Numbered from the stretch's first letter, positions 52,534 to 62,869 are shown. The stretch is 64,000 nucleotides of DNA from Reinekea forsetii (GCF_018860385.1 NZ_JAHKPH010000014.1:344487-408486); one strand, 5' to 3'. Notes: a model not told the origin generated them from the sequence alone. Program-made: numbers and translations.

Positions 52534-55119
52534 TCAGGTCTCGAATAACGCTTTAATTTGTGAGGGGTCGTCCAGCGCCAACGCTTGCTCTGCTTTTTCT
52601 TTCAAGCTTTGGTAATTCATGGAACGAATGAGGTGTTTAACCGCTGCTACGTTGGCGGGGCTGATCGACAATTCAGTGACGCCCAACCCTGTTAACAAGC
52701 AAGCTAGATGAGGGTCAGCGGCCATGTTTCCACACACGCCGACCCACTTGTTATGTTTGTTCGCGGCATCAACGGTCATTTTAATTAACCGAAGTAACGC
52801 AGGGTGATAATTATCCAATTCACTCGGGAGTTCAGGGTGTAAACGGTCCATCGCCAAAGTGTATTGAGTTAAGTCGTTGGAACCGATTGAGAAAAAATCG
52901 ACCTCTTTCGCAAAATGGTCCGCACAAATCACGGCGGAAGGCACTTCAATCATGATGCCCAGCGGTAATACCGGAGCACCTAATTGCGCACGGACCTGCT
53001 CTGCAATATCGCGCGCTTTTCGCCACTCGGCCAGATTAGCGATCATCGGAAACATAATGTGCAGTCCGGTTGATTCGCCTTTATCGGCTTGCCACTGAGC
53101 TGCACGGTAAATGGCTTCCAGCTGGCGTCGAAACATGCCTTCATGTTTAAACGATAATCGAATGCCACGAACACCTAAGAATGGGTTTTCTTCTTTAGGC
53201 ATATCCATCCAGGAGACGGGTTTATCGCCGCCGATGTCTGCGGTTCGCACCACCAACGGTTTTGCACCTAAGTGCTCAATAATTTTTTGCAGCGCTTGTT
53301 GCTGTTCTTCTACCGTCGGCTCTACAGCTGAAGCTTCAAATAAAAACTCGGTACGTAATAAGCCCACCCCTTCACCGCCTTGTTCTACCACGCTTTCGGC
53401 ATCGTCTGGGCTTGCGATATTACACACCACCTCCATTTGATGACCGTCAAGGGTAATCGGTGTTTCGTGTTTTACTTTATCTTGAGCTTCTACAACCAAA
53501 CGCCATTGGTCAATGAGTTGTTCCGCCTGCTTTGATGTCTGCTCATCTGGATTAACCACAAACATTGACGATTGAGCATCAACAATCACGGGTGTATTTT
53601 GCGAGACAGACTGAGTGAGCGGCTCGCCAATACCAACAATGGCCGGCAACCCTAGTGCGCGGGCTAAAATAGCCATATGGCTGTTTGGTCCACCTTGCTC
53701 GGTACATATAGCTTTTATGGGGGCATTTTTTAGCTGAACCGTTTGTGAAGGCGTCAGCTCTTTTGCCAATAAGATAAAGTCATGTTCGGGGAATCGAATA
53801 TCAGCCGAATGATTAAGCAATATATTCACAATACGATCGGACACATCCGACATATCCGCTACTCGAGCCGCTAAACGCTCATCTTTAATTTGCTCAAGTG
53901 CTTCAATTTGTTTTTGAACCGCTTCTTTCCATGCCCAGGCAGCCGTTCGCCCCTGAATAATGTGCTGTTGAGCATCATTTAAAATTGATTCATCTTGGAG
54001 TAACTGGCGCTGAGCTTTAAAGATAGCCGACTCTTGTGGTGCGCTAGATAACAAACTTTCTTCAACCACGGCCAACTGGTCTTGCCCGGCTTCTAAGGCT
54101 GTGTTGAGGCGATGCTGTTCGGCGCGTGCATCACGTGCGTCTTTTTCAATACTCATTTGTTCTTCGCCAACCAAAACAAAGGCAGGCGCTAAGGCAATAC
54201 CACTGCTGGCGGATGAGCCTTTAGCGATATGATCCGCTTTAGGATCTTTCAGGGCCGCTACCGATGAAGTGGCTTGATACGTTGCGTTTTCACATTCGTC
54301 GGCGTCACCGTCTAAGCCCTGCTTAATAGCGTCAGAGATTTTGTTTACGGCTTGTTGGGCTTGTTCTCCTTGTGCAGATACAACTAACGTATCGCCTAAA
54401 ACCGCGCCCATGGTGAGCAACTCAGCCATAGATTTTGCACTGGCTTTGTTACCACCGTTACGAATTTGAATTTGAGTTTCTTTAAACGCACTGGCCATCT
54501 CTGATAAAAGGCTGGCTGGACGTGCGTGCATCCCTGCCTCATCAACCACTTCAACTGAGGTTGCATGGTCTAAATCGGTCACCGGTGAAGCATCAGAGTT
54601 TGTTTCGTTATTATTTAGGGTATCGACGATAAGCTTGGCCGTTGCATGGCTACCCAGAATCGTCGCCAGCTCTTTATCCATAACCACTTTGGTCAACTGC
54701 TGAAGTAAGGCTAAATGCTCTTGCCCTTTAGCCGCGATACCAACCGCAAAATGGACCACTTCGCCTTTTTCATTCCACTTAACGCCAGCAGGAATTTGAA
54801 CAACAACGAGGCCTGTTTTTTCAACCTGCTTTTTCGCCGTTTCGGTGCCGTGAGGGATGGCGACACCATTGATTAAATAGGTACTTACTTTTTCTTCGCG
54901 CCCGATTAATGCGTCTAAATAGTTGCCAGATACATAACCGCGCTGTTGCATTTTTTCGGCTATCAACGCCAGTACTAATTCCTTGTTTGTCGCGTTACAT
55001 GAAACAACCACATCTTCGGCATGAACTTGAATGGCCTGCTCTTGCGCTTTGCTTTCCGTTGTTTCATTTTTGGTTGGTTCAACCGGTGTTTTTTTATTTA
55101 GCAGTCCAAAAAGTGCCAT
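52534..55119 (-). CDS. PTS multiphosphoryl transfer protein (EIIA-HPr-EI fusion)
   Basis: An 861-aa cytoplasmic fusion. Order: EIIA of the mannitol/fructose class about 35-170 with active His90 in GVAIPHGT; HPr about 185-270 with His198 in DEAGMHARPAS; Enzyme I about 295-860 with His481 in TEQGGPNSHMAILAR and the PEP-binding GIMIEVPSAV and GSNDLTQYT sites. It passes phosphate from PEP directly to the sugar permease, so the operon does not need the general PTS proteins. It follows EIICB by ~150 bp that include a possible attenuating hairpin. Confidence 0.95.
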   Translation of the reverse strand: MALFGLLNKKTPVEPTKNETTESKAQEQAIQVHAEDVVVSCNATNKELVLALIAEKMQQRGYVSGNYLDALIGREEKVSTYLINGVAIPHGTETAKKQVEKTGLVVVQIPAGVKWNEKGEVVHFAVGIAAKGQEHLALLQQLTKVVMDKELATILGSHATAKLIVDTLNNNETNSDASPVTDLDHATSVEVVDEAGMHARPASLLSEMASAFKETQIQIRNGGNKASAKSMAELLTMGAVLGDTLVVSAQGEQAQQAVNKISDAIKQGLDGDADECENATYQATSSVAALKDPKADHIAKGSSASSGIALAPAFVLVGEEQMSIEKDARDARAEQHRLNTALEAGQDQLAVVEESLLSSAPQESAIFKAQRQLLQDESILNDAQQHIIQGRTAAWAWKEAVQKQIEALEQIKDERLAARVADMSDVSDRIVNILLNHSADIRFPEHDFILLAKELTPSQTVQLKNAPIKAICTEQGGPNSHMAILARALGLPAIVGIGEPLTQSVSQNTPVIVDAQSSMFVVNPDEQTSKQAEQLIDQWRLVVEAQDKVKHETPITLDGHQMEVVCNIASPDDAESVVEQGGEGVGLLRTEFLFEASAVEPTVEEQQQALQKIIEHLGAKPLVVRTADIGGDKPVSWMDMPKEENPFLGVRGIRLSFKHEGMFRRQLEAIYRAAQWQADKGESTGLHIMFPMIANLAEWRKARDIAEQVRAQLGAPVLPLGIMIEVPSAVICADHFAKEVDFFSIGSNDLTQYTLAMDRLHPELPSELDNYHPALLRLIKMTVDAANKHNKWVGVCGNMAADPHLACLLTGLGVTELSISPANVAAVKHLIRSMNYQSLKEKAEQALALDDPSQIKALFET

Positions 55120-55221
55120 GATAATTCCCCAACGTTGTTGTGAATTTATTAAACTGTCTATCTAGCCTAAAACCGTTACAAATATAGGGCTGAATAGACC
55201 GCCTAATAACTCCTTAGAAAA

Positions 55222-55260
55222 CGGGGGCACTGACCGTAAGGGTACAGCCATGCCCCAAAA
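55222..55260 (-). terminator. Weak terminator/attenuator after the EIICB gene
   Basis: GGGGCA (55224-55229) and TGCCCC (55251-55256) pair across a 21-nt structured loop directly after the EIICB stop. On the minus strand a short CGTTTTC tract follows. It may reduce expression of the downstream EI fusion rather than stop it. Confidence 0.4.
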
Positions 55261-55265
55261 AAGAC

Positions 55266-56648
55266 TTAGACTAGCTTCGCAACCAGATCGTCATAAAACG
55301 AGCTGTCCATGAAGTTGTCGATGCTTAAATGCTGTGCATTTGGTAATTTGCCTTGCGCTCGAGCGGTTAATTCCGCTTGCGTAATCACAATGTCTGCGTG
55401 GTCTAAATCATTGATGGCTAGGTTCGTCACTTCGATATTCAAGCCTTTTTCTTTGATTTTTTCACGCAACACGGTTGCACCCATGGCTGAAGAGCCCATG
55501 CCAGCATCACAGGCAACCACAATTCGGCTAACAGAAGCCGCCGTTACGCCTTGACCTAAACCTTTAGATTCAGCCTTCGCTGAGCTCACTTGCGCTTGAG
55601 CAGACGCTAACGCACTTTCATCTACTTCTTCATCTTTGCGAATAAGTAACGCAGCCACGAAGAAAGAAACACCGGCCGCTATTGCAATTGACGTTAGGGT
55701 TAGTACAACACCGAAACCTTTAGTCGACATGATCGCTAATGCAAAAACAGAGCCTGGCGAAGGAGGTCCAACTAACATGTTTCCTGTAATCATGTTAAAT
55801 GCAACGCCTGCCATACCACCGGCAATGACCGCAAAGATAAGCTTTGGCTTCATTAAAATGTAAGGGAAGTAAATTTCGTGAATGCCACCAAAGAAATGAA
55901 TGATACTAGCGCCATACGCTGATTTTTGAGCGGCACCTTTGCCTACAAGCATGTATGCAAGCAATACACCTAAACCAGGGCCTGGGTTAGTTTCGATGAG
56001 GTAGAATATTGAACCACCGGCGGTCGCTGCTTGATCAGCGCCTAATGGCGTAAACACACCGTGGTTAATGGCATTGTTTAAGAATAAAATTTTAGCCGGT
56101 TCTACGATGATAGAAACCAACGGCAATAGGTGGTGATCTACGATCCAACCGACACCATTGCCTAACGCCGTGGTGATAGCCGATACAACCGGACCGACCA
56201 CAAGATAAGCAATAATGGCCGCTATCATGGCAATAATGCCAAGCGAAAAGTTATTAACCAGCATTTCAAAGCCGGGTTTGATTTTCCCGTGCACTTGTTC
56301 ATCAAACTTTTTAATGAGATAGCCGCCCATAGGACCGGCAATCATCGCGCCAAGGAACATTGGAATATCTGTACCGACAATGACACCCATCGTCGTTACC
56401 GCTCCGGCTACGGCACCGCGCTCACCTGCAACTAATTTACCACCGGTGTAACCAATAAGCAGTGGCAACATGTTTAAGATCATCGGACCCACTAAGGCCG
56501 CTAGATTTTCATTAGGAATCCATCCGGTAGGAATGAATAGCGCAGTGATTAAACCCCATGCAATGAAGGCTCCGATATTTGGCATCACCATGCCACTTAA
56601 GAATCGCCCAAACGATTGGACGCCGACTTTCATATTGTTTACAGACAT
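55266..56648 (-). CDS. mtlA: PTS mannitol-type EIICB permease
   Basis: A 460-aa membrane protein. The EIIC part (about 1-340) has hallmarks GRFLSGMVMPNIGAFIAWGLITALFIP, NNAINHGVFTPLG, the GGIHEIYFPYI motif that carries the conserved Gly-Gly-x-x-Glu, and GPPSPGSV. A linker rich in Ala/Ser/Lys leads to EIIB (about 370-460) with active Cys in VACDAGMGSSAMGA. There is no fused EIIA, unlike E. coli MtlA; EIIA comes from the two neighbouring proteins. Mannitol or another hexitol is the likely sugar, by homology only. Confidence 0.92.
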   Translation of the reverse strand: MSVNNMKVGVQSFGRFLSGMVMPNIGAFIAWGLITALFIPTGWIPNENLAALVGPMILNMLPLLIGYTGGKLVAGERGAVAGAVTTMGVIVGTDIPMFLGAMIAGPMGGYLIKKFDEQVHGKIKPGFEMLVNNFSLGIIAMIAAIIAYLVVGPVVSAITTALGNGVGWIVDHHLLPLVSIIVEPAKILFLNNAINHGVFTPLGADQAATAGGSIFYLIETNPGPGLGVLLAYMLVGKGAAQKSAYGASIIHFFGGIHEIYFPYILMKPKLIFAVIAGGMAGVAFNMITGNMLVGPPSPGSVFALAIMSTKGFGVVLTLTSIAIAAGVSFFVAALLIRKDEEVDESALASAQAQVSSAKAESKGLGQGVTAASVSRIVVACDAGMGSSAMGATVLREKIKEKGLNIEVTNLAINDLDHADIVITQAELTARAQGKLPNAQHLSIDNFMDSSFYDDLVAKLV

Positions 56649-56675
56649 TACAATGCCCCCGATTAATTATTGTTT

Positions 56676-57152
56676 TTACTTATGATCCGCGAACGCGTTC
56701 TGCAGATCGGTCAGTATGGTTTGAGGCTGATCGGCATTAGCCCAACGTTCGAGAACGTCGGGTTGACTGATCAACTGTGCGACAGATGAAAAAACATAAG
56801 ACTGACTTTTACGCAGCTGCTTTAGATCATCTGTTGCTGGCGCACAAAGCAACAACACGAATAAAACTTCTTCATCATCACCGTCCCACGTGATCATTTG
56901 ATCACCTAAACGAGCAAAACATAGCACCGGCTGATCAACATGATTGGATATGGCGTGTGGGATCGCTGTTTGGCAACCGGCAAAAGTGCTAACAATGTTT
57001 TCCCGCGCAATAATGTCATCGTAAAGTTCAGACGGATTAGACGTAAGTTTGTTCAGAAACATGTGGCCACATAATCGGTGAATCGCATCTTGCTTAGAAT
57101 CACTTTCTAAATTAAGTAACACGGTTTCTGGTGTGATGAGTGTATTATTCAT
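56676..57152 (-). CDS. PTS EIIA (fructose/mannitol class), stand-alone
   Basis: A 158-aa cytoplasmic EIIA domain with the active-site pattern CQTAIPHAIS (His about residue 87). It opens the PTS operon, about 28 bp before the EIICB gene. A second EIIA is fused to HPr-EI in the same operon, so two EIIA domains can feed one EIIB. It could be the main phosphate donor or a regulatory copy of the PtsN type; sequence alone does not decide. Confidence 0.85.
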   Translation of the reverse strand: MNNTLITPETVLLNLESDSKQDAIHRLCGHMFLNKLTSNPSELYDDIIARENIVSTFAGCQTAIPHAISNHVDQPVLCFARLGDQMITWDGDDEEVLFVLLLCAPATDDLKQLRKSQSYVFSSVAQLISQPDVLERWANADQPQTILTDLQNAFADHK

Positions 57153-57246
57153 ATTGTTTCCTCATTCGACGAAAATCAGTATAGAGCTAAGCTCGAAGAG
57201 GTCAAAAAAGCAGCAACCCTTAGTGAGCACCCAGATGACCACAAAA

Positions 57247-57307
57247 TTGATCACAAATCTGCATATGATCAAATAATCAAAACTAATCAATAGTAATCAC
57301 CAATCAA
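57247..57307. promoter_or_regulatory. Operator array between the PTS operon and deoR
   Basis: An inverted repeat TTGATCA (57247-57253) / TGATCAA (57266-57272) is followed by phased direct repeats TAATCAA (57274-57280), TAATCAA (57284-57290), TAATCAC (57294-57300) and AATCAA (57302-57307). The first three are spaced exactly 10 bp. They probably bind the divergent DeoR-family regulator on one DNA face. Confidence 0.6.
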
Positions 57308-57343
57308 CCTAAAAAGTGACTATTTAAAGCGCTTAGGCTCAAC

Positions 57344-57349
57344 TATAAT
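57344..57349 (+). promoter_or_regulatory. Candidate -10 element for deoR
   Basis: TATAAT at 57344-57349 is a perfect -10 hexamer 37 bp before the deoR start. The matching -35 region (TATTTA near 57321) is weak, consistent with a regulated promoter next to the operator array. Confidence 0.4.
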
Positions 57350-57385
57350 CAAATTTCTGGTCTCATTTTTAAAGCGAGCTGCCCT

Positions 57386-58153
57386 TTGTCATCACGAAGT
57401 CGTCATAGAAAACTGGTAGAATATGTTCAGGAACATACCGTTGCCACGGTATCTGATTTAGTCGAAGAGCTGGAAACTTCACCGGCAACCGTTCGACGAG
57501 ACATAACAGAGTTAGACCGCCAAGGGCTTATTAAAAAGATTCGAAATGGCGCAGAGAAAATTCTTTCACCAAGAGAATCAAAATCTTCTGGTATCAGTAA
57601 GCTATACCCGAACATATCTGATTATTCAGATTTCAGTGAAAGTGAGCGCATTGCTAAGGCCGCCGTTCATATTTGCCAAGACAAGGACAATATTTTTATA
57701 GGTGAAGGCCAAACCACCTTTTTAATGGGCAAATATTTGTTAAATGAAAACATTCACGTATACACCAACTATTTGCCGCTCATTACCTACCTGATTACCG
57801 AAGACTTTCCACACCTTGTCGTACTTGGCGGACAATACATTAAAAGCCAAAACTTATTGGTGTCGGCTGAGAAAAACATTTCCTATCAAGGTCGCTACTT
57901 ATTTGTATCTGGAGATGGACTAACCGATGGCGGCCTAACAAAGTCTGCGCTCTTAGCTTTTATGGAAGAAAAGAAAATGTTGGCTTACGCCGATAAAGTT
58001 ATCGCCTTAGTCGATTCCGACAAGATCGGTGTTTTCGGCGGCATGTCATTGTTTGGACTCGATGAACTCGACATGGTGATCACCGGTCGAGGAGCCGACC
58101 CGACAATATTAGATTTGCTCAAACGTCACCATGTTGCGGTAATTTTAGTGTAG
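57386..58153 (+). CDS. DeoR-family sugar-operon regulator
   Basis: A 255-aa regulator starting with TTG (57386). N-terminal helix-turn-helix is RHRKLVEYVQEHTVATVSDL, then SPATVRRDITELDRQGLI. The C-terminal sugar-phosphate-sensing domain resembles ribose-5-phosphate isomerase (IFIGEGQTTFLMGKYL, VALVDSDKIGVFGG). It is divergent from the hexitol PTS operon across a ~230-bp region with an operator-like repeat array, so it very likely represses that operon until a sugar phosphate accumulates. Confidence 0.9.
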   Translation: MSSRSRHRKLVEYVQEHTVATVSDLVEELETSPATVRRDITELDRQGLIKKIRNGAEKILSPRESKSSGISKLYPNISDYSDFSESERIAKAAVHICQDKDNIFIGEGQTTFLMGKYLLNENIHVYTNYLPLITYLITEDFPHLVVLGGQYIKSQNLLVSAEKNISYQGRYLFVSGDGLTDGGLTKSALLAFMEEKKMLAYADKVIALVDSDKIGVFGGMSLFGLDELDMVITGRGADPTILDLLKRHHVAVILV

Positions 58154-58242
58154 TACTTGCTATGTTATTGCCACTTTGAACATTTGAGAAATCATCGAAC
58201 CTCTACTTTACTGTCATCAGGCATTGAAAAGGTATTCGTGCA

Positions 58243-59031
58243 ATGGCTCATTACAGTAATGTTCAATATTTCACCCGCGGTTATTTGGCCACTCTTCTTG
58301 CAAACGTAGCTTTGGCATCGTTTGTTTTTTCAAAAGAGCCTCAAACGTTAACTTGTTACAGCACCACTTATGAACCCTACGTATTTGAGCGTGACGGGAA
58401 GGTTGTTGGTATCGACTCCGATGCCGTTCGCGAAATTGGTCGGCGACTGAATCTTGATATCTCCATCGAACTTAAACCTTGGGTACGCTTAGAACGTGAT
58501 ATAAAACAAGGCATTCACGATTGTGCGTTTGCCTATTTTCGAACCGATGAACGTTTAACTTATATGCATTTCACTAACGTTCCACTGCACATTACTAGTT
58601 ACACTTTATTTGTGAATGCCGATCAACTTCGTCCTTTTGACTCCATGGAAGATATTAAAGGCTTTCAAGTGGCCGTGAACCAAGGCTTTCAAACCACACC
58701 TGAATTTGAAGCGGCTGTAAAAGAAGAGTTGATCAGCGAGTATCGTGTTCGTGAAGATTCCCAAGCCTTTAAAATGTTAAATGCTGAACGCGTAAATGCC
58801 GTGCTTACCAATCAAGTCGTGGGTGCTTACCAGGCAAAACAGCTGGGCTACAATGATATTGAGCCATTGAAGCCACCCATTCGATCTACAGCGGCGTTTC
58901 TTACCTTTGCAAAAAAAGACCATTTAAAGCCTTGGGTCGAGAAGTTTGATCACGCCTTCTTTGAGATTTTAGAAGACGGCAGTTATCAAGCAATCTTTGA
59001 TAGCTACGTTTCACCAAAGTTGGCAGAATAG
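58243..59031 (+). CDS. Periplasmic solute-binding protein, family 3 type
   Basis: A 262-aa protein with an N-terminal signal sequence (hydrophobic about 14-30) and the SBP_bac_3 layout: YEPYVFERDGKVVGIDSDAVREIGRRLN, WVRLERDIKQGIHDCAFAYFRTDER and GFQVAVNQGFQTTPEFE. No permease or ATPase is adjacent; it may serve an importer encoded elsewhere or act as a stand-alone sensor. Ligand probably an amino acid or small polar compound, by family. Confidence 0.82.
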   Translation: MAHYSNVQYFTRGYLATLLANVALASFVFSKEPQTLTCYSTTYEPYVFERDGKVVGIDSDAVREIGRRLNLDISIELKPWVRLERDIKQGIHDCAFAYFRTDERLTYMHFTNVPLHITSYTLFVNADQLRPFDSMEDIKGFQVAVNQGFQTTPEFEAAVKEELISEYRVREDSQAFKMLNAERVNAVLTNQVVGAYQAKQLGYNDIEPLKPPIRSTAAFLTFAKKDHLKPWVEKFDHAFFEILEDGSYQAIFDSYVSPKLAE

Positions 59032-59052
59032 CTGTATTTGAGCTCTGTTAAC

Positions 59053-59709
59053 ATGCCCTCAAGTTTATTAGGTATTCGCTGCCCACTGTGCCGGCACAAT
59101 ACAACCTTTTATCATCAAGATAAAAAACGCCGCTACGTACAGTGTACTCTTTGCCATTTAGTTTTGGCCGATCCTGAGCAACGGCTCAGCCCTGAGCAAG
59201 AAAAGCAAGAATATGATTTGCATGAAAACAGCCTAGAAGACTCTGGTTATCATCGGTTTTTAAGCCGCATCGTGCCTCCCATTGTGAACCTCATCGGCAC
59301 CGATAAATCGTTGTTAGATTTTGGTTGTGGCCCAGCACCTGCACTGGCCGAACAATTTAAAGAACGGGGTTATTCGGTATCGCTTTACGATGTGTTTTAT
59401 CATCATTCGCCAGAAACACTGGAACAAACCTATGACGCAATTACTCTGACAGAAGTGATTGAACATTTACACAACCCCAAGCAAGTGATTGATCAACTAT
59501 GGCGAATACTGAAGCCTGGCGGTGTGTTAGCCATCATGACTCAAAGAGTTATCAGCTTAGAGCGATTTAAACAATGGCAGTATAAGAACGACCCTACGCA
59601 TGTGTGCTTTTTCCACGAAGAAAGCTTTACTTGGTTGGCAAGCTATTTAAGCGCTCAAGCACTAACATTCTATGATCGCGATATCGTTCTTATAACCAAG
59701 CCTGATTAA
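59053..59709 (+). CDS. SAM-dependent methyltransferase with N-terminal zinc ribbon
   Basis: A protein of about 218 aa (ATG 59053; TTG 59038 also possible). N-terminal CPLC and CTLC pairs form a zinc-ribbon-like part. The class I methyltransferase core follows, with SLLDFGCGPAPALAEQ, DAITLTEVIEHLHNPKQVIDQL and RILKPGGVLAIMTQR. The build fits a protein, lipid or nucleotide-sugar methyltransferase. Substrate unknown. It begins 21 bp after the binding-protein gene. Confidence 0.82.
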   Translation: MPSSLLGIRCPLCRHNTTFYHQDKKRRYVQCTLCHLVLADPEQRLSPEQEKQEYDLHENSLEDSGYHRFLSRIVPPIVNLIGTDKSLLDFGCGPAPALAEQFKERGYSVSLYDVFYHHSPETLEQTYDAITLTEVIEHLHNPKQVIDQLWRILKPGGVLAIMTQRVISLERFKQWQYKNDPTHVCFFHEESFTWLASYLSAQALTFYDRDIVLITKPD

Positions 59710-59833
59710 ATAACCATCAAAAAAGCACAAAAGATCGTGGACTCTGAGTGTCTTTATCATTAGCATCTGCGCCTTTAGAATTCGGCTCGCAGCTGAACAC
59801 CCTTTTGACACTACGACATCTGGATACAATACC

Positions 59834-61423
59834 TTGCTAACCACTGCCAATATCACCATGCAATTCGGCGCAAAGCCGCTATTTGAAAACGTCTCTGTAA
59901 AATTTGGAGAAGGTAACCGCTACGGCCTAATCGGCGCAAACGGCTGCGGTAAATCGACTTTCATGAAAATTTTGGGCGGCGACCTTGAGCCTAGCTCGGG
60001 TAACGTTTCAAAAGAACCCAACGAGCGTTTAGGTAAGTTAAAGCAAGACCAGTTTGCTTTCGAAGAATACAGCGTGATCGATACCGTCATCATGGGCCAT
60101 ACAGAGCTTTGGGCGGTAAAATCTGAAAAAGACGAAATTTACGCAAAAGCCGAAATGACCGAAGCCGATGGTATTCGCGCCGGTGATCTTGAAGGCGAAT
60201 TTGCTGAAATGGACGGGTATTCTGCCGAAGCACGCGCCGGCGAATTGTTATTAGGCGTCGGTATTCCTAGTGAGCAACATTATGGTCCGATGAGTGAAGT
60301 CGCACCGGGTTGGAAGCTCCGTGTATTGCTAGCGCAGGCATTGTTCTCAGACCCAGAAATATTGTTATTAGACGAACCAACCAACAACCTCGACATTAAC
60401 ACCATTCGTTGGTTAGAGGGCATCTTAAACGAACGTAATTGCACCATGATTATCATTTCGCATGACCGTCACTTCTTAAACAGTGTGTGTACACACATGG
60501 CCGACCTAGACTACGGTGAGCTGCGCCTTTACCCAGGCAACTACGACGAGTATATGACCGCATCGACGCAAGCCCGTGAGCGTTTACTCAATGACAACGC
60601 AAAGAAGAAAAAAGAAATAGCTGATTTAAAATCCTTTGTTAGCCGCTTCTCTGCCAACGCATCTAAGTCTAAGCAAGCCACTTCACGTGCGAAACGCATT
60701 GATAAAATTGAATTGGCCGAAGTGAAGCCTTCTAGCCGTCAAAACCCGTTTATACGTTTTGAGCAGGAACAAAAGCTGCATCGATTAGCGTTAGAGGTTG
60801 AAGGTTTAACCAAGAAGTACGAAGAAACCCTGTTCGAAAACTTAAACCTTAAAATTGAAGTCGGCGAGCGCATTGCCGTGATTGGCCCGAACGGTATTGG
60901 TAAATCCACTTTGATGAAGTGCCTAGTTCAAGACATCGAAAACGATGGCGGCACCATTAAATGGTCAGACAACGCCAACATAGCTTATTACGCGCAAGAT
61001 CATGCTGATGATTTCAAAACAGACACCAACCTATATGATTGGATGTCTCGCTATGGAAAAGAGGGCGATGATGAGCAGGTTATTCGCGGTACCCTTGGTC
61101 GCTTACTATTTTCGAACAACGATATTTCGAAAAAAGCCTCGGTCATTTCAGGTGGTGAACAGGGTCGTATGATCTTTGGTCGCATGATGCTGCAACGCCC
61201 AAATATCATGGTAATGGATGAACCCACTAACCACTTAGATATGGAATCGATCGAGTCATTAAACTTAGCGTTAGAAAACTACGCGGGTACCTTACTGTTT
61301 GTCAGCCATGACCGTGAGTTTGTTTCAAGCCTTGCAACACGCATCATCGAGTTAACGCCCAACGGCATTGTAGACTTCCACGGCACATACGATGATTACC
61401 TAAAAAGCCAAGCAATAAGCTAA
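59834..61423 (+). CDS. ybiT: ABC-F family ATPase, YbiT type
   Basis: A 529-aa soluble ATPase with two ABC domains. First Walker A is [16 protein letters not shown], Walker [16 protein letters not shown]; second Walker A is [14 protein letters not shown], signature ISGGEQGRM and Walker [18 protein letters not shown]. The linker (about 240-320) carries [22 protein letters not shown]. The start is TTG (59834), equivalent to the E. coli YbiT N-terminus MLVSSNVTMQFG. ABC-F proteins act on stalled ribosomes at the E site. It has a strong terminator immediately downstream. Confidence 0.95.
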   Translation: MLTTANITMQFGAKPLFENVSVKFGEGNRYGLIGANGCGKSTFMKILGGDLEPSSGNVSKEPNERLGKLKQDQFAFEEYSVIDTVIMGHTELWAVKSEKDEIYAKAEMTEADGIRAGDLEGEFAEMDGYSAEARAGELLLGVGIPSEQHYGPMSEVAPGWKLRVLLAQALFSDPEILLLDEPTNNLDINTIRWLEGILNERNCTMIIISHDRHFLNSVCTHMADLDYGELRLYPGNYDEYMTASTQARERLLNDNAKKKKEIADLKSFVSRFSANASKSKQATSRAKRIDKIELAEVKPSSRQNPFIRFEQEQKLHRLALEVEGLTKKYEETLFENLNLKIEVGERIAVIGPNGIGKSTLMKCLVQDIENDGGTIKWSDNANIAYYAQDHADDFKTDTNLYDWMSRYGKEGDDEQVIRGTLGRLLFSNNDISKKASVISGGEQGRMIFGRMMLQRPNIMVMDEPTNHLDMESIESLNLALENYAGTLLFVSHDREFVSSLATRIIELTPNGIVDFHGTYDDYLKSQAIS

Positions 61424-61443
61424 TTCAATCTTGTTGGGAAACT

Positions 61444-61473
61444 AAGGGCCGTTTTACAACGGCCCTTTTTTTT
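61444..61473 (+). terminator. Intrinsic terminator of ybiT
   Basis: AAGGGCCGTT and AACGGCCCTT form a near-perfect 10-bp stem with a tetraloop (61444-61467), followed by a T-tract. It is one of the clearest terminators in the window. Confidence 0.95.
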
Positions 61474-61549
61474 GGGTGCCAATCTAGTCAAGACCCTAAC
61501 ACGGCCTAGTTAAACAGATTGCGACCGCTGACTAGGCTCGTCAGTGCGA

Positions 61550-62869
61550 CTATTGAGAATTAGATCGCCTTGGCTTTTTCGCAGGTTTTGCGTTGCCATT
61601 CGGTTGATGGCCGCGTCTGTTCTCACCTGAGCGCAGTCCATCGGCATGCTGTGTTTTTGGCTTTTTCGGTTTCTTAGGCTTTTTAGCCTTAGCCGGGCGT
61701 AACCGAGATTCTGGCAATGGGCTGGTTGTGTTATATCCCTTCACTTCAACACGGTCTAGTATTTTACCAATGAAGTTTTCAACATCGACCAGCAGTGGGA
61801 ACTCATCATTGGTTACAAAAGAAACCGCTTCACCTTCCGCACCTGCTCTGCCGGTACGACCAATGCGATGCACATAATCTTCAGAGACATTCGGTAGATC
61901 AAAATTAACCACATAGGGCAGCTGATCAATATCGATCCCACGTGCGGCGATATCGGTCGCCACGAGCACCTGTACCTCACCGGACTTAAACTGAGCAAGG
62001 GCTTTTGTTCGTGCGCCTTGGCTTTTATTGCCATGAATCGCAGCAGCGGATATCCCCTTAGCCAGTAATTTGGTGGCAATTCGGTTAGCGCCATGTTTTG
62101 TACGTGAAAACACCAATACCTGGTGCCAATCGCGCGTTTTTACTAAATCTATCAACAAGTTAGTTTTCTGTGCTTTTTCACACGGAACCACACTTTGCTT
62201 AACGGATTTAGCCGCGGCATTTTTAGGAGTTACCGATATTTCGATCGGGTCATGAACAATGGTTTTTGCTAAACTTCGGATATCATCAGAAAATGTCGCC
62301 GAAAACATTAAATTTTGTCGTTTGGAAGGCAGCAGCTTTAAAATCCGACGAATGTCATGAATAAAGCCCATATCGAGCATCCGGTCGGCTTCATCCAACA
62401 CCAATATTTCTAACTGATCAAACTTAACCGCGCGTTGTTGAAATAAGTCCATCAATCGTCCTGGAGTGGCAACCAAAATATCGACGCCCCCACGTAACTT
62501 CATCATTTGCGGGTTAATTTTAACACCGCCAAACACAACGGTAGAGCGAATAGGTAAATGTTTACCGTATTGATTCACACTTTCTTCAACTTGAGCGGCG
62601 AGCTCGCGCGTGGGCGTAAGTACTAAAGCACGTACTTGATTGCTCTTTAAATGTTGGCCACTGGCCAATGCCTTCTCTGAAAGCAACTGCAACATCGGCA
62701 GAGTAAAGCCAGCGGTTTTACCGGTACCCGTTTGGGCAGCGGCCAGTATGTCGCGGCCTTGCAATACAGCTGGAATGGCTTGCGCCTGAATGGGCGTAGG
62801 TGTGGTGTAGCCTTGCTCAGCCACAGCGGTTTCTATCTTCGGGGATAACTTTAATTCAGAAAAATTCAT
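61550..62869 (-). CDS. rhlE: DEAD-box RNA helicase RhlE
   Basis: A 439-aa ATP-dependent RNA helicase from the ATG at 62867-62869 ([21 protein letters not shown]). Motifs in order: [10 protein letters not shown] (Q motif), [63 protein letters not shown] and [14 protein letters not shown] Lys/Pro-rich C-terminal tail ([14 protein letters not shown] onward) likely binds RNA. An upstream reading to 62953 adds 28 unlike residues and is not preferred. RhlE acts in ribosome assembly and RNA decay. Confidence 0.95.
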   Translation of the reverse strand: MNFSELKLSPKIETAVAEQGYTTPTPIQAQAIPAVLQGRDILAAAQTGTGKTAGFTLPMLQLLSEKALASGQHLKSNQVRALVLTPTRELAAQVEESVNQYGKHLPIRSTVVFGGVKINPQMMKLRGGVDILVATPGRLMDLFQQRAVKFDQLEILVLDEADRMLDMGFIHDIRRILKLLPSKRQNLMFSATFSDDIRSLAKTIVHDPIEISVTPKNAAAKSVKQSVVPCEKAQKTNLLIDLVKTRDWHQVLVFSRTKHGANRIATKLLAKGISAAAIHGNKSQGARTKALAQFKSGEVQVLVATDIAARGIDIDQLPYVVNFDLPNVSEDYVHRIGRTGRAGAEGEAVSFVTNDEFPLLVDVENFIGKILDRVEVKGYNTTSPLPESRLRPAKAKKPKKPKKPKTQHADGLRSGENRRGHQPNGNAKPAKKPRRSNSQ

